64,000 nucleotides of DNA from Actinoallomurus spadix (GCF_024055725.1 NZ_JAMXMX010000006.1:124001-188000), one strand, 5' to 3'. Positions 35,873 through 45,177 are shown, counted from the stretch's first letter. Notes: generated from the sequence alone by a model not told the origin. Made by a program: numbers and translations.

Positions 35873-37207
35873 TCATGCGCCGGTCTCCGCACCCCGGTAG
35901 GCCATCTCACGGGCTGCCTCCGTGTAGGCCAGCGCACCGCTGGAACTCGGGTCGTACGTCAGGACCGACTCACCGTAGCTCGGCGCTTCGGAGACCCGGA
36001 CGCTCCGCGGGATGACCGTGCTGAGCACCAGGTCGCCGAAGTGGCTCCGCACCTCGTCGGCCACCTGCGCGGCCAGGCGGGTCCGCGCGTCGTACATGGT
36101 CAGGAGGATCGTCGACACGGCGAGGTTCGGGTTCAGGTGCTGCCGGACGAGGTCGACCGTGTGCAGGAGCTGCGTGAGCCCCTCCAGGGCGTAGTACTCC
36201 GTCTGGATGGGGATGAGCAGCTCTTCGGCTCCCGTCAGGGCGTTGACGGTGAGCAATCCCAACGACGGCGGGCAGTCGATCAGCACGTAGTCGAACTTGC
36301 CGGTGTCGTACGCCTCCAGCGCCCGGCGGAGGCGGGACTCTCGCGCCACCATCGGAACGAGGTCGACCTCCGCACCCGCCAGGTGCAGCGTGGCCGGCGC
36401 GCAGTAGAGGTTCGACAGCCCTTCGGCCGGGACGACGATGTCCTCGAACGGGCCGCCCTCAAGGATGACGTGGTACACGGATGGGATGTCGGCATGGTGC
36501 TCGACGCCCAAGGCGGTCGACGCGTTCCCCTGAGGGTCGAGGTCGATCACGAGAACCCGTGAACCGTGCATCGCCAGAGCGGCCGCCAGGTTCACCGTGC
36601 TGGTCGTCTTACCGACGCCGCCCTTCTGGTTGGCGATCGTGATGATGCGGCACTTGGGCGGCCTCGGCCACTCTTTCTCATCCCGCTTCGCGACCGCCTT
36701 GAACGCGGCCGCCGTCGCCCGCACCATCGGTTGCGCTGTTTCACGTGAAACATCGGCCGACTTGAGTGCCTCACTTACCAACTTCGACTCCCCATGGACC
36801 GGGACACGTTGCGACGTCTCATTGACAGGATCAACAGCGGGCGAGCTCTCCGCGGCGGCGGCCACGACGACCGGCTCTTCCGGCTCAGCGGTGGTGGCCC
36901 CCTCCGGAAGTGAGGCAGGACCACCCGAAGACTCAGCGACCGGCGCCCTCTCCACCACGGCCGGAGACTCTGCCACCGCCGGAGACGCCGCCGCTACTGG
37001 AGACTCCGGCTCTGTGGACGTCTTCGGCTCAGGAGACACCGCCGCGGGAGTGGTCGTCACAGGAGGAATAGTCGACTGCCTGGTGTCCGCCGCCACCGCC
37101 GCGGATGGAGGTGCGGCCGCCGACGCACCCGGCCAGCCGAGTCCGGAGGACTGCCGTGCGGACGCTCCCGTACGGTCCGGCCAGCCCAAGCCCTCTGCTG
37201 TCGTCAA
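35873..37207 (-). CDS. parA: chromosome partitioning ATPase ParA
   Basis: Walker-type partition ATPase, 444 aa. Residues about 185-440 are the ATPase: deviant Walker A ANQKGGVGKTT, VLVIDLDPQGNAST, the DYVLIDCPPSLGLLTVNAL switch and a C-terminal basic segment. The first ~180 residues form a Pro/Ala/Glu-rich extension with two GLGWP repeats near the start (residues 6-10 and 22-26). This extension includes the DVSRETA segment that is encoded by a parS site. It starts 6 bp after the rsmG stop. It is longer than many ParA proteins, but long extensions are also known in streptomycetes. Confidence 0.93.
   Translation of the reverse strand: MTTAEGLGWPDRTGASARQSSGLGWPGASAAAPPSAAVAADTRQSTIPPVTTTPAAVSPEPKTSTEPESPVAAASPAVAESPAVVERAPVAESSGGPASLPEGATTAEPEEPVVVAAAAESSPAVDPVNETSQRVPVHGESKLVSEALKSADVSRETAQPMVRATAAAFKAVAKRDEKEWPRPPKCRIITIANQKGGVGKTTSTVNLAAALAMHGSRVLVIDLDPQGNASTALGVEHHADIPSVYHVILEGGPFEDIVVPAEGLSNLYCAPATLHLAGAEVDLVPMVARESRLRRALEAYDTGKFDYVLIDCPPSLGLLTVNALTGAEELLIPIQTEYYALEGLTQLLHTVDLVRQHLNPNLAVSTILLTMYDARTRLAAQVADEVRSHFGDLVLSTVIPRSVRVSEAPSYGESVLTYDPSSSGALAYTEAAREMAYRGAETGA
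36737..36752. promoter_or_regulatory. parS centromere site 2, inside the parA coding region
   Basis: TGTTTCACGTGAAACA, a perfect 16-bp palindrome within the parA gene, encoding the VSRET residues of its N-terminal extension. About 4.8 kb from dnaA. Confidence 0.93.
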
Positions 37208-37213
37208 GGCTCG

Positions 37214-37912
37214 TCACCTCTTCCGTTCGCCGCGCCGGCGCCCGCCGCGACGAGAACTCGTCCGTCTCCCCGAAGGTCGCGGAGCCTTGCCGGCGACGAC
37301 ACGGACGACCGTCGCCGGGGGCTCGACTTTACCGTGACCCACCTGAAGGACTTCCGTGTCGCGAACGCCGAATTCACTCAGGATCGCGCTCGCCTGTTCG
37401 AGTTCGGCCGCCGCGCGCTCGCCCTTCAGCGCCAGGAGCTCACCGCCCGGCCGCAGCAGGGGGAGCGCCCAGCCCGCCAGCCGCTCCAGCGGCGCGACCG
37501 CCCGCGCCGTGACGACGTCGGCGGCGAACTCGCCGGCGACCTCCTCTGCCCGCGCCCGGCGGACCTCCACGTTCGACAGCCCGAGGAGGTCGACGCATTC
37601 CTGCAGGAACACGGTCCGGCGGAGGAGCGGCTCGAGGAGTGTCACCGACAGATCCGGGCGCGCGATGGCGAGCACGAGTCCGGGCAACCCGGCGCCCGAG
37701 CCGATGTCGATGACGGTCGCATCGGCCGGGATCACCTCCGCCATCACGGCGCAGTTGAGCAGGTGCCGCTCCCACAGGCGATCGACCTCACGCGGGCCGA
37801 TGAGTCCGCGTTCGACTCCGGGACCGGCGAGGAACTCGGCGTATCTCTCGGCGGAAGGCAGCGCGTCGGCGAAGATCTCGCGGGCGATCGACGGCGCAGG
37901 AAGTAGTGGCAT
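37214..37912 (-). CDS. rsmG: 16S rRNA (guanine-N7)-methyltransferase RsmG
   Basis: SAM-dependent methyltransferase (GidB) that modifies G527 of 16S rRNA, 232 aa. Motifs are the RLWERHLLNC N-terminal block, VIDIGSGAGLPGLVLAIARP (SAM motif I), LLEPLLRRTVFLQE and DVVTARAVAPLERLAGWALPLL with ALKG. The C-terminal tail is strongly basic (RRTSSRRGGRRRGERKR), probably for rRNA contact. It leads the parA-parB unit with a six-base gap. Loss of RsmG is a known route to low-level streptomycin resistance; this copy looks intact. Confidence 0.94.
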   Translation of the reverse strand: MPLLPAPSIAREIFADALPSAERYAEFLAGPGVERGLIGPREVDRLWERHLLNCAVMAEVIPADATVIDIGSGAGLPGLVLAIARPDLSVTLLEPLLRRTVFLQECVDLLGLSNVEVRRARAEEVAGEFAADVVTARAVAPLERLAGWALPLLRPGGELLALKGERAAAELEQASAILSEFGVRDTEVLQVGHGKVEPPATVVRVVAGKAPRPSGRRTSSRRGGRRRGERKR

Positions 37913-38391
37913 GGCTCAGCGGCTCAGAAACGTCGTATGGGTCCCCACAGTTTTGGAATGCTTCCACATCGCATGGCCTCGCGGGAACGCCGACCCGCGC
38001 GACCCGGCCCGTCCACCGCGATGGCCGTCGCCCGGGAGGTGCCCGGAGGCCATGGGCCGGTGGCGGAGGAGGACAGGATCCGTGGGTGCCGTGTGCACTG
38101 ACGCGTGAAACAAGAGGAAATGGCGGGATCGGTGCAGCCGTGACGGCGACTCCCGAAGTGCCGGCAAGAATCCCGCCGGCCGGTCCGGGCATCGGCGACG
38201 GTTCCGTGGCGGCGCGGACGGCATTGACGCGCCAGAGGGGCCGTCACCCATCGCCTGGTCGTCGTCGGAGGGGCCGGTCCTTCCTCCATCGGCTCTCCCG
38301 CCCCGCAAGGAAAACACGGCCCTGTGCATATCTCGCGTGGACCGGGTACGTCTCCCGCTGGCCGATCCATCCCCGGAAGGAGCCGTCTCAG
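37913..38391. other. intergenic region with no supported gene
   Basis: About 480 bp between rsmG and the DUF6458 gene, which diverge. Frames are open on both strands but read as low-complexity Arg/Gly/Pro. Promoters for both genes must lie here; I cannot place them with confidence. AAGGAG precedes the downstream ATG at its right edge. Confidence 0.4.
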
Positions 38392-38721
38392 ATGGGCATC
38401 GGAACGGGCCTGGCGTTCATCGCGATCGGAGCGATCCTCGCCTTCGCCTTCAATTTCCACGTCAGCGGGATCGACATCCAGATGATCGGATGGATCCTGA
38501 TGTTCGTCGGCGCCGCGTGGCTGGCCATCACGTTCGCCTACACGCGCCCGCGCCGCCGCCGGCAGGTGGCGCAGATCGTCGAGGACGATCCGCTGTACGT
38601 CACCCGGGAGGAGAGCCCCACGGTCATCGTCCAGGAGCCTGCCAACCGCGCGGAGTCGCCGGTCCGCCCCCGCCCCATTTCGGGGAGCCGCCGCGACGTT
38701 ACGAGGTACGAGCCGGAATAA
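38392..38721 (+). CDS. DUF6458 family small membrane protein
   Basis: 109-aa protein with two membrane helices: GIGTGLAFIAIGAILAFAFN (about 2-21) and IDIQMIGWILMFVGAAWLAITFAY (about 27-50). A basic cytoplasmic tail follows (TRPRRRRQVAQIVEDDPLYVTREE). The helix pair with the short FHVSG turn is the DUF6458 pattern seen in many actinomycetes; function unknown. ATG follows AAGGAG. It converges on khpB at a perfect bidirectional terminator. Confidence 0.8.
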   Translation: MGIGTGLAFIAIGAILAFAFNFHVSGIDIQMIGWILMFVGAAWLAITFAYTRPRRRRQVAQIVEDDPLYVTREESPTVIVQEPANRAESPVRPRPISGSRRDVTRYEPE

Positions 38722-38770
38722 GCCGACACGACCCGCCGTGGGCTGACCGGCCACACCAGTCAGAACAGAC

Positions 38771-38808
38771 GAAGGCCCCGCCACTCCATCGTGAGTGGCG
38801 GGGCCTTC
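38771..38808. terminator. bidirectional terminator between DUF6458 and khpB
   Basis: A perfect 16-bp stem, GAAGGCCCCGCCACTC (38771-38786) and its complement at 38793-38808, with a CATCGT loop, flanked by A/T-containing ends. It serves both the plus-strand DUF6458 gene and the minus-strand rpmH-khpB cluster. Confidence 0.88.
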
Positions 38809-38838
38809 TAGCTGATGCTGATGGGCGCGGCCGGTCGG

Positions 38839-39390
38839 CTACTCGGCGTAGACGACGACGTACCGGTTGGGCTCCTCGCCCTCCGACTCGCTGCGCAGCC
38901 CCATGGCGGCGATCGCGTCGTGGACGACCTTGCGCTCGAACGGCGTCATCGGCGACAGGGCCTTCGGCTCGCCGGTGCGCTTGACCTCTTCCCCGACCTC
39001 GGTGCCGAGCTTGGACAGCTCCGACCGACGGCGCTCCCGGAAGCCGCCGACGTCGAGCATGAGCCGGCTGCGCTCCCCGGTCTGGCGGTGCACCGCGAGA
39101 CGGGTCAGCTCCTGGAGGGCCTCCAGCACCTCGCCCTTACGGCCGACGAGCTCGTCCAGCGTGGCGCCGACGACGGACACCAGCGCCCGCTCGCCTTCGA
39201 CGTCCATGTCGATGTCGCCGTCGAGGTCGGCGATGTCCAGCAGGCCCTCGATGTAGTCCGCCGCGATCTCGCCTTCCTGCTCGAGCGCCTTGATGTCGAC
39301 CTTCACGGCCTCCGCGGTCTCCGCGGTCTCGGCTTCGGCTTGGCTCACTCCGGGCTCCTCTTGCGTGCTGCGGCTGGACTGAGAAGTCAC
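38839..39390 (-). CDS. khpB: RNA-binding protein KhpB (Jag), KH and R3H domains
   Basis: 183-aa KH/R3H RNA-binding protein, downstream partner of YidC in many bacteria. An acidic N-terminus (EAETAETAEAVKVDIKALEQEGE) precedes the KH domain (VVGATLDELVGRKGEVLEALQELTRLAVHRQ). The R3H domain holds the ALSPMTPFERKVVHDAIA segment with the terminal SEGEEPNRYVVVY. The GTG start lies one base past the yidC stop. Family proteins bind many RNAs and influence cell division and wall synthesis. Confidence 0.9.
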   Translation of the reverse strand: MTSQSSRSTQEEPGVSQAEAETAETAEAVKVDIKALEQEGEIAADYIEGLLDIADLDGDIDMDVEGERALVSVVGATLDELVGRKGEVLEALQELTRLAVHRQTGERSRLMLDVGGFRERRRSELSKLGTEVGEEVKRTGEPKALSPMTPFERKVVHDAIAAMGLRSESEGEEPNRYVVVYAE

Positions 39391-39391
39391 G

Positions 39392-40438
39392 CTATCGCTT
39401 CCTCTTGCTCCGCGACTGGCGTGTCGGCTGGTGCCGTACGGCCTTCGGCGTGTCGTCGTCCACCTCGTCCACCGGCGCTTCCGCCTCGGGCTCCTTCTTC
39501 TTCGCCTTACCCACGAGGGCGCTGCCCGTCGCGGGCTTCGCGGCACCGTTCCGCACCGCGGTGCGGGTGGTCTTCGTACCGGCCTTCGCCGCGCCGGCCT
39601 TGGCGCCGGCGGCCGGCTTGGCTCCCGGCTTGGCGGTGGCGGCGGCGCCGTTGCCCTCTTCGCCGGGCTTCGGCATCGGGTACTTCTTGTAGACGTAGTG
39701 GGACTGGGCCAGGGTCCAGGAGTTGGTGGTGACCCAGTAGATCAGCACGCCCAGCGGCAGCGTGAGGCCGAAGAGGCCGAACAGCGGCGAGAGGTACACG
39801 AGGTACTTCTGCGACTGCATCATCGGGTTGTCGGCCGTCATGCTCTGCATCGACCGGCCGACGCTCGACTTCATCGTGAAGAACGTCGTCGTGGAGCTGA
39901 TCACGACGGCGAGACCGGTGACGATCATCGCGCCGACGTGCCCGTCGGAGAAGGCGTCCTTGAACGTCGAGGGGATGTGCGCGCCGAAGATGTGGGCGTG
40001 CTGAGCGCTGTAGATCAGCTTGGCCGAGATGCCGTACTTGGACTCGCCCGGCTTCGCCGTGGAGATGGCGCGCAGCACGTTGTACAGCGAGATGAAAATG
40101 GGGAACTGCACCAGCAGCGGAAGGCACCCGGACAGCGGGTTGGCGCCCGCCTCCTGGTAGAGCTTCATCATCTCCTGGTTGAGGCGCTGCTTGTCCTTCT
40201 TGTACTTCTTGCGCAGCGCCTGCACCTGCGGCTGCAGGTCCTGCATCTTGCGGGACGCGTGGATCTGCTTCACGAACAGCGGGAAGATGATGACCCGCAT
40301 GAGGACGGTCAGCAGGAAGATCGACAGGCCCCACGCCCATCCGCTGTCCGCCGGGAAGATCAGGCTCAGGCCGGCGTGGATCTGTACGATCACCCACGCG
40401 ACGGCCTTGAACAGCGGATCGAGGAAGCTGAGACTCAC
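39392..40438 (-). CDS. yidC: membrane protein insertase YidC
   Basis: YidC/Oxa1 insertase of the Gram-positive type, 348 aa. Starting at GTG (VSLSFLDPLFKAVAWVIVQIH), it has five hydrophobic helices. The hydrophilic groove Arg lies in GLSIFLLTVLMRVIIFPLFVKQI, and the conserved coiled hairpin reads KMQDLQPQVQALRKKYKKDKQ, followed by GCLPLLVQFPIFISLYNVLR. The C-terminal cytoplasmic tail (about 260-348) is Ala/Lys rich and very basic (QSRSKRKR), as in ribosome-binding YidC tails. Upstream in-frame starts overlap yidD. Confidence 0.94.
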   Translation of the reverse strand: MSLSFLDPLFKAVAWVIVQIHAGLSLIFPADSGWAWGLSIFLLTVLMRVIIFPLFVKQIHASRKMQDLQPQVQALRKKYKKDKQRLNQEMMKLYQEAGANPLSGCLPLLVQFPIFISLYNVLRAISTAKPGESKYGISAKLIYSAQHAHIFGAHIPSTFKDAFSDGHVGAMIVTGLAVVISSTTTFFTMKSSVGRSMQSMTADNPMMQSQKYLVYLSPLFGLFGLTLPLGVLIYWVTTNSWTLAQSHYVYKKYPMPKPGEEGNGAAATAKPGAKPAAGAKAGAAKAGTKTTRTAVRNGAAKPATGSALVGKAKKKEPEAEAPVDEVDDDTPKAVRHQPTRQSRSKRKR

Positions 40439-40448
40439 CGGCTGGCTC

Positions 40449-40745
40449 CTATGTGCTCTCCGAAACAGTGCCGCTCTGACGCGGCGTGAGGTCTTGTGGT
40501 GCTCGGTCCTTCTGCGGCGGGACGGGGTCGTATCCGCCGGCGTGGAAGGGGTGGCAGCGGGCGATGCGACGCACCGCGAGCCAGCCACCGCGGAGGGCGC
40601 CGTGGGTGCGAAGCGCCTCCAGGGCATAGGCGCTGCAGGTCGGCTGGTAGCGGCAGACCGGGCCGAGGAGCGGACTGATGAACCGACGATAGAAGACGAT
40701 GGGCACCATCAGGGCCCGGGCCGCGAGCGTCGGCTTGTCCGTCAT
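40449..40745 (-). CDS. yidD: membrane protein insertion efficiency factor YidD
   Basis: 98-aa YidD protein. The family core [49 protein letters not shown] is complete, with the three cysteines of VCRYQPTC and ARCHP and the amphipathic first helix. It overlaps the rnpA stop by four bases (ATGA) and ends 10 bp before yidC, giving the classical rpmH-rnpA-yidD-yidC order. Confidence 0.94.
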   Translation of the reverse strand: MTDKPTLAARALMVPIVFYRRFISPLLGPVCRYQPTCSAYALEALRTHGALRGGWLAVRRIARCHPFHAGGYDPVPPQKDRAPQDLTPRQSGTVSEST

Positions 40746-41101
40746 GTCCGCCTCTTGACCTGTCGCCGCAGGAGCCGGTCGAGTGCCGCGTCGAGATCCG
40801 CGGCGAGTTCCTCGTGGCGTGCGGTCGCCGCCTTGGCGTTGGCCCGCACGACAAGCAGGCTACCCGGTGCGAGGCGATGCAGGTGTTCTCGCGCGATATG
40901 CCGGAGCCTGCGACGGACCTTGTTCCGTACGACGGCGGCACCGACCTGGCGGCCGACGGTGAAGCCGACCCGGGCGGGTTCGTCGACGTCATCCCGGAAC
41001 TGCAGGTGAAGAACGAGATTAGGCCGTCCGGCACGATCGCCGCGCCGAACGGCCGAGGTGAACTCTTCTCGCCGCCGCATCCGGTGTCCGGACGGCAGCA
41101 C
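40742..41101 (-). CDS. rnpA: ribonuclease P protein component
   Basis: Protein subunit of RNase P for tRNA 5' maturation, 119 aa. It starts [21 protein letters not shown] and has the conserved RNR motif in [16 protein letters not shown] (about residues 57-72), with the [15 protein letters not shown] strand before it. It lies 12 bp after rpmH and overlaps yidD by four bases. Confidence 0.95.
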   Translation of the reverse strand: MLPSGHRMRRREEFTSAVRRGDRAGRPNLVLHLQFRDDVDEPARVGFTVGRQVGAAVVRNKVRRRLRHIAREHLHRLAPGSLLVVRANAKAATARHEELAADLDAALDRLLRRQVKRRT

Positions 41102-41113
41102 AGCCGCCGCTGC

Positions 41114-41251
41114 TCAGACCGCGACGCTGGCGCGGCCCTTGCGGCGGCGCGACGACAGGATCGCCCGCCCCGCGCGGGTGCGCATACGAAGCCGGAAGCC
41201 GTGCTTCTTGTGCCGGCGGCGGTTGTTCGGCTGGTACGTACGCTTGCTCAC
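41114..41251 (-). CDS. rpmH: 50S ribosomal protein L34
   Basis: L34, 45 aa, beginning [23 protein letters not shown] and ending GRASVAV; Arg/Lys rich throughout as expected. The GTG start was chosen because it gives the universal SKRTYQPN N-terminus. It is divergent from dnaA and leads the RNA/export cluster. Confidence 0.97.
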   Translation of the reverse strand: MSKRTYQPNNRRRHKKHGFRLRMRTRAGRAILSSRRRKGRASVAV

Positions 41252-41556
41252 TCGAGACTCCAGTGGGGTGCTGCGGTCAACGTGCACATGTCGCATCGGG
41301 CGCCGTGACCCCGGTGAGGGGAATCGGCGACCTGCGGGCGCGCAGCACCGCCGTCGATGCGACTCGACCGTCGTACGTTACGGTCTGCGCCGCCCTCCGG
41401 TCAAACCGAACACACATATCCCCAATAACGCCGGGGCTTGTGCACAAGTTGTGGACAACCCTGTGGATGACGCGTGAGAGAGTGTTCGTCTGACGCTTCG
41501 CGGGAGGACAACGCCCACTGCCGGGCGCCGGCCGCTTCGAGGGAGGGAACCAGGAT
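41252..41556. promoter_or_regulatory. rpmH-dnaA divergent promoter region with DnaA boxes
   Basis: 305 bp without a gene, holding the promoters of rpmH and dnaA. A cluster of DnaA sites lies at 41438-41470: TTGTGCACA (41438-41446), TGTGGACAA (41450-41458, the exact complement of TTGTCCACA) and TGTGGATGA (41462-41470). This fits autoregulation of dnaA. The ribosome site GAGGGAGG precedes the dnaA ATG. Confidence 0.75.
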
Positions 41557-43563
41557 ATGGACGGGCTGGATCTTGCGCTCGTGTGGACGAGAGCCCTGGA
41601 GGCCCTGCCCACCGATCTGCCCCCACAGCATCGCGCCTGGCTCTCCATGACCCGGCCGCTGGCCCTGGTGGAGGACACGGCGCTGCTCGCGACGCCGAAC
41701 GAGTTCGCCAAGGAGGTCCTGGAGAACCGCCTGCATCCGTTCATCACGGAGGTGCTGTCGGCGCAGCTCGGCCGGGACATCCGCGTGGTGGTCACGGTGC
41801 AGCCGGACCCGGCGCCGTCCGCCGAGCGCCAGGTCCCCGCCGAGCCGGAGACCGATCACGAGCAGCCGGCCCACGGTCCCGGCGGCTACCGCCTCGAGGG
41901 CCCGCGGTTCTCCACAGGGCCGCAGCGCGGACCGGCCGGCGACCCCGGGCCCTACGGTGAACCGGGCCCCGCCTCGTACGGCGACCCCGGCGCCACCTCG
42001 TACGGCGACTCCGCCCCCGCCTCCTACACCGACGCCGCCTCGTACGGTGACGGGCAGGCCCCCGCCGGCCCGAACACCGGCGGATACGGCGACCCGGGCG
42101 GTGCCGGGCCGGGTGCCGGCGGCTACGCGGAGCGGGGAGCCGGCCCGTACGGCGGCGGTGACCAGTACGGCGGCGAGCGGTACGGCTCCGACCGGTACCG
42201 CGCGGATCAGCAGTACGGCGGCGGCCCGTACCGCGGCGACGCCTACCGCGACCAGTACGGCCCGCCGGCCGGCCCCGGAGGCCCCGGAGTATCAGGCGGC
42301 CACGGAGGGCCCGGGATTCCGGGCGGCCACGGAGGCCCCGGAGGGCAGGGCGGGCCGGGCGGCTCGTATCCACAGGACCCGCAGCGCCGGCCCGACCAGC
42401 AGGGCATGCCGAACGTCCCGGGCGGCCGGCGCGATCCCTTCGTGCCGACGCCCGGGGCGGTGCCCGGCGGCGGGTGGCAGTCCCGGCCCTCGTCGGACCC
42501 GGCGGAGAAGACGAGCGAGCCGGCGCGGCTGAACCCGAAGTACACCTTCGACACGTTCGTGATCGGCTCGTCCAACCGGTTCGCGCACGCGGCGGCGGTG
42601 GCGGTCGCGGAGGCGCCGGCCAAGGCGTACAACCCGCTGTTCATCTACGGCGACTCCGGCCTGGGCAAGACCCACATGCTGCACGCGATCGGCCACTACG
42701 CCCAGAGCCTGTTCAACGGGGCCCGGGTGCGGTACGTCAGCTCGGAGGAGTTCACCAACGACTTCATCAACGCGATCCGGGACGGCAAGGCGGACAACTT
42801 CCGCCGCCGCTACCGGGACGTCGACATCCTCCTCGTCGATGACATCCAGTTCCTGGAGAACAAGGAGCAGACGCAGGAGGAGTTCTTCCACACCTTCAAC
42901 ACCCTCCACAACGCGAACAAGCAGATCGTGATCTCCAGCGACCGCGCGCCGAAGCAGCTGGTGACGCTGGAGGACCGGCTGCGCAACAGGTTCGAGTGGG
43001 GTCTGATCACCGACGTCCAGCCGCCCGAGCTGGAGACGCGGATCGCGATCCTGCGCAAGAAGGCGGTGCAGGAGGGCCTGGTCGCGCCGCCGGAGGTGCT
43101 GGAGTACATCGCCTCGAAGATCTCCACGAACATCCGGGAGCTGGAGGGTGCGCTGATCCGCGTGACGGCGTTCGCCAGCCTGAACCGCCAGTCGGTGGAC
43201 CTGCAGCTCGCCGAGATCGTGTTGAAGGATCTCATCCCCAACGACAGCGGCCCGGAGATCACCGCGGCGACGATCATGGCGCAGACGGCGACGTACTTCG
43301 GGATCGACATGGAGCAGCTGTGCGGGCCGTCGCGCTCGCGGGTGCTGGTGACGGCCCGGCAGATCGCGATGTACCTGTGCCGGGAGCTGACGGACCTGTC
43401 GCTGCCGAAGATCGGGCAGCAGTTCGGTGGCCGCGACCACACGACGGTCATGCACGCGGAGAAGAAGATCCGCAAGCTGATGGCGGAGAAGCGGCCGATC
43501 TACAACCAGGTCACCGAGCTGACGAACCGCATCAAGCAGCAGGCGCGCAACGGCGGTGCGTGA
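41557..43563 (+). CDS. dnaA: chromosomal replication initiator protein DnaA
   Basis: AAA+ initiator, 668 aa. Domain I is about residues 1-85 ([25 protein letters not shown]). A very long domain II linker (about 85-320) is rich in Gly, Tyr, Pro and Asp with repeated YGDPG and GGHGGPG units. Domain III starts at [20 protein letters not shown] with Walker [10 protein letters not shown] (about 364) and Walker [21 protein letters not shown] (about 425). Domain IV holds the DNA-binding signature [15 protein letters not shown] (about 624). It is longer than E. coli DnaA (467 aa), as in streptomycetes and relatives. Confidence 0.97.
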   Translation: MDGLDLALVWTRALEALPTDLPPQHRAWLSMTRPLALVEDTALLATPNEFAKEVLENRLHPFITEVLSAQLGRDIRVVVTVQPDPAPSAERQVPAEPETDHEQPAHGPGGYRLEGPRFSTGPQRGPAGDPGPYGEPGPASYGDPGATSYGDSAPASYTDAASYGDGQAPAGPNTGGYGDPGGAGPGAGGYAERGAGPYGGGDQYGGERYGSDRYRADQQYGGGPYRGDAYRDQYGPPAGPGGPGVSGGHGGPGIPGGHGGPGGQGGPGGSYPQDPQRRPDQQGMPNVPGGRRDPFVPTPGAVPGGGWQSRPSSDPAEKTSEPARLNPKYTFDTFVIGSSNRFAHAAAVAVAEAPAKAYNPLFIYGDSGLGKTHMLHAIGHYAQSLFNGARVRYVSSEEFTNDFINAIRDGKADNFRRRYRDVDILLVDDIQFLENKEQTQEEFFHTFNTLHNANKQIVISSDRAPKQLVTLEDRLRNRFEWGLITDVQPPELETRIAILRKKAVQEGLVAPPEVLEYIASKISTNIRELEGALIRVTAFASLNRQSVDLQLAEIVLKDLIPNDSGPEITAATIMAQTATYFGIDMEQLCGPSRSRVLVTARQIAMYLCRELTDLSLPKIGQQFGGRDHTTVMHAEKKIRKLMAEKRPIYNQVTELTNRIKQQARNGGA

Positions 43564-44055
43564 GTTGTCCCCAGCGATCCATGGGCAGTTGGGGGATATG
43601 TCCCGGGGATCCACGGCTCTCCGGCCGGGTTGTCCCCAGCCGTCCACAGACGTCCACAGACGATGCACAGCGGTTATCCCGAGATCGTGGATTACACAGG
43701 GTGGGGATAAACCTGTGGATGGATCTCGGTGGACAACCCTGTGGAACAGAGGGGAGAAACGGTGGATGACGTGGGGACGACCGGTGGACGAGGTGGGGAT
43801 GGATTCTCGTCATCCCCAGCCGTCCACTGGATCCACAGGGGTGATGCACACCCCCGGTGGATACGGAAACGCCGCCTGACCTGCGGATACTAGGCTTCTC
43901 CACAGTATCCACGGCCCCTATGACGATGACTCTCCTTGTATCTACAAAGAAAGAAAGTCAAAACGTAGAGGGGCATGCGGGCCCACCGGCCCGCCCCGTA
44001 CGGTTTCTTCAGTTCCACCACACAAGGTGATCAAAACCTCAGGAGACGGTCCAAA
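43564..44055. promoter_or_regulatory. oriC: chromosomal replication origin oriC
   Basis: 492-bp non-coding dnaA-dnaN interval dense in DnaA-box variants on both strands. Examples are TTGTCCCCA (43565, 43630), CCGTCCACA (43640), ACGTCCACA (43650), TTATCCCCA complement (43702), TGTGGATGG (43714), GGTGGACAA (43728), TGTGGAACA (43740), GGTGGACGA (43783), CCGTCCACT (43820), GATCCACAG (43830) and GTATCCACG (43905). About twenty occur. An AT-rich stretch at 43935-43965 is the best candidate unwinding element. The dnaN promoter and its AGGAG site lie at the right end. Confidence 0.93.
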
Positions 44056-45177
44056 GTGAAGTTCCGCATCGAGAGAGACGTTCTCGCCGACGCCGTTGCC
44101 TGGACCGCGCGCTCGTTGCCGGTCCGGCCGCCCGTGCCGGTCCTGGCCGGGATGCTCATCGAGGCCGGCGACCAACTGAAACTGTCCTCGTTCGACTACG
44201 AGGTCTCGGCCCAGATGACGATGGACATCGACGCCGACGAGCCGGGCACCGCGCTGGTGTCGGGCCGGCTGCTCGCCGAGATCTGCCGCAGCCTGCCCGC
44301 CGCCCCCGTCGAGATCACCACCGACGGCGCCAAGGTCACGCTGAAGTGCGGGTCGGCGAAGTTCACACTCCTCACCATGCCTGTGGAGGACTACCCGAGC
44401 CTCCCGGACATGCCGCCGGCCGCGGGCACCATCGGCAGCGACGCGTTCGCCGCCGCGGTCTCCCAGGTCGCGATCGCCGCGGGCCGCGACGACACCCTCC
44501 CGATGCTCACCGGTGTGCGGGTGGAGATCGAGGGCGAGACCGTCACGCTGGCCTCCACCGACCGCTACCGTCTCGCGGTCCGTACGCTCCGCTGGAAGCC
44601 GGAGCGGCCCGACATCTCCGCGGTCGCTCTCGTGCCCGCCAAGACGCTCTCCGACACCGCCAAGTCCCTCACCTCGGGCGCGGAGGTCTCGATCGCCCTG
44701 GCGACCGGTGGCACCGGCGAGGGCATGATCGGCTTCGAGGGCGGCGGCCGCCGTACGACGACCCGCCTGCTGGACGCGGAGTTCGTGAAGTACCAGTCGC
44801 TGTGGCCGAAGGAGACCTCGGCCGTGGCGGAGATCCAGACGGGGCCGTTCGCCGAGGCCGTGAAGCGCGTGGGCCTGGTCGCGGAGAAGAACACCCCGGT
44901 CCGCCTGTCGTTCCGGCAGGACGAGGTCGTCCTGGAGGCGGGCAGCGGCGACGACGCACAGGCTGTGGAAGTTCTCGGCGCGTCACTGGACGGCCAGGAC
45001 ATCGACATCGCGTTCAACCCGAACTTCCTGCTCGACGGGCTCAGCGCGATCGGGTCGGACGTCGCCCGGCTCGCCATGACGACCTCGACGAAGCCCGCGG
45101 TCATCACCGGAAAGCCCGCCGACGAGGGCGACCCGGACTACCGGTACCTGATCATGCCCATCCGGCTGTCAAGCTGA
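44056..45177 (+). CDS. dnaN: DNA polymerase III subunit beta (sliding clamp)
   Basis: Beta clamp of 373 aa with three clamp repeats. It begins VKFRIERDVLADAVAWTARSLPVRPPVPVLAGM. Later blocks are RLLAEICRSLP, the second domain DTLPMLTGVRVEIEGETVTLASTDRYRLAVR and the C-terminal YRYLIMPIRL, which forms part of the partner-binding pocket. The GTG start follows CAGGAGACGG. It lies directly after oriC in the standard order. Confidence 0.96.
   Translation: MKFRIERDVLADAVAWTARSLPVRPPVPVLAGMLIEAGDQLKLSSFDYEVSAQMTMDIDADEPGTALVSGRLLAEICRSLPAAPVEITTDGAKVTLKCGSAKFTLLTMPVEDYPSLPDMPPAAGTIGSDAFAAAVSQVAIAAGRDDTLPMLTGVRVEIEGETVTLASTDRYRLAVRTLRWKPERPDISAVALVPAKTLSDTAKSLTSGAEVSIALATGGTGEGMIGFEGGGRRTTTRLLDAEFVKYQSLWPKETSAVAEIQTGPFAEAVKRVGLVAEKNTPVRLSFRQDEVVLEAGSGDDAQAVEVLGASLDGQDIDIAFNPNFLLDGLSAIGSDVARLAMTTSTKPAVITGKPADEGDPDYRYLIMPIRLSS

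Noticed and set aside
38115..38130. Third parS-like site
   Set aside because: Only a half-site (CGTGAAAC) is present near 38103; no palindrome.
42240..42360. Tandem DNA repeat in dnaA as a minisatellite or CRISPR
   Set aside because: It encodes Gly/Pro repeats in phase with dnaA and is best explained as the DnaA linker.
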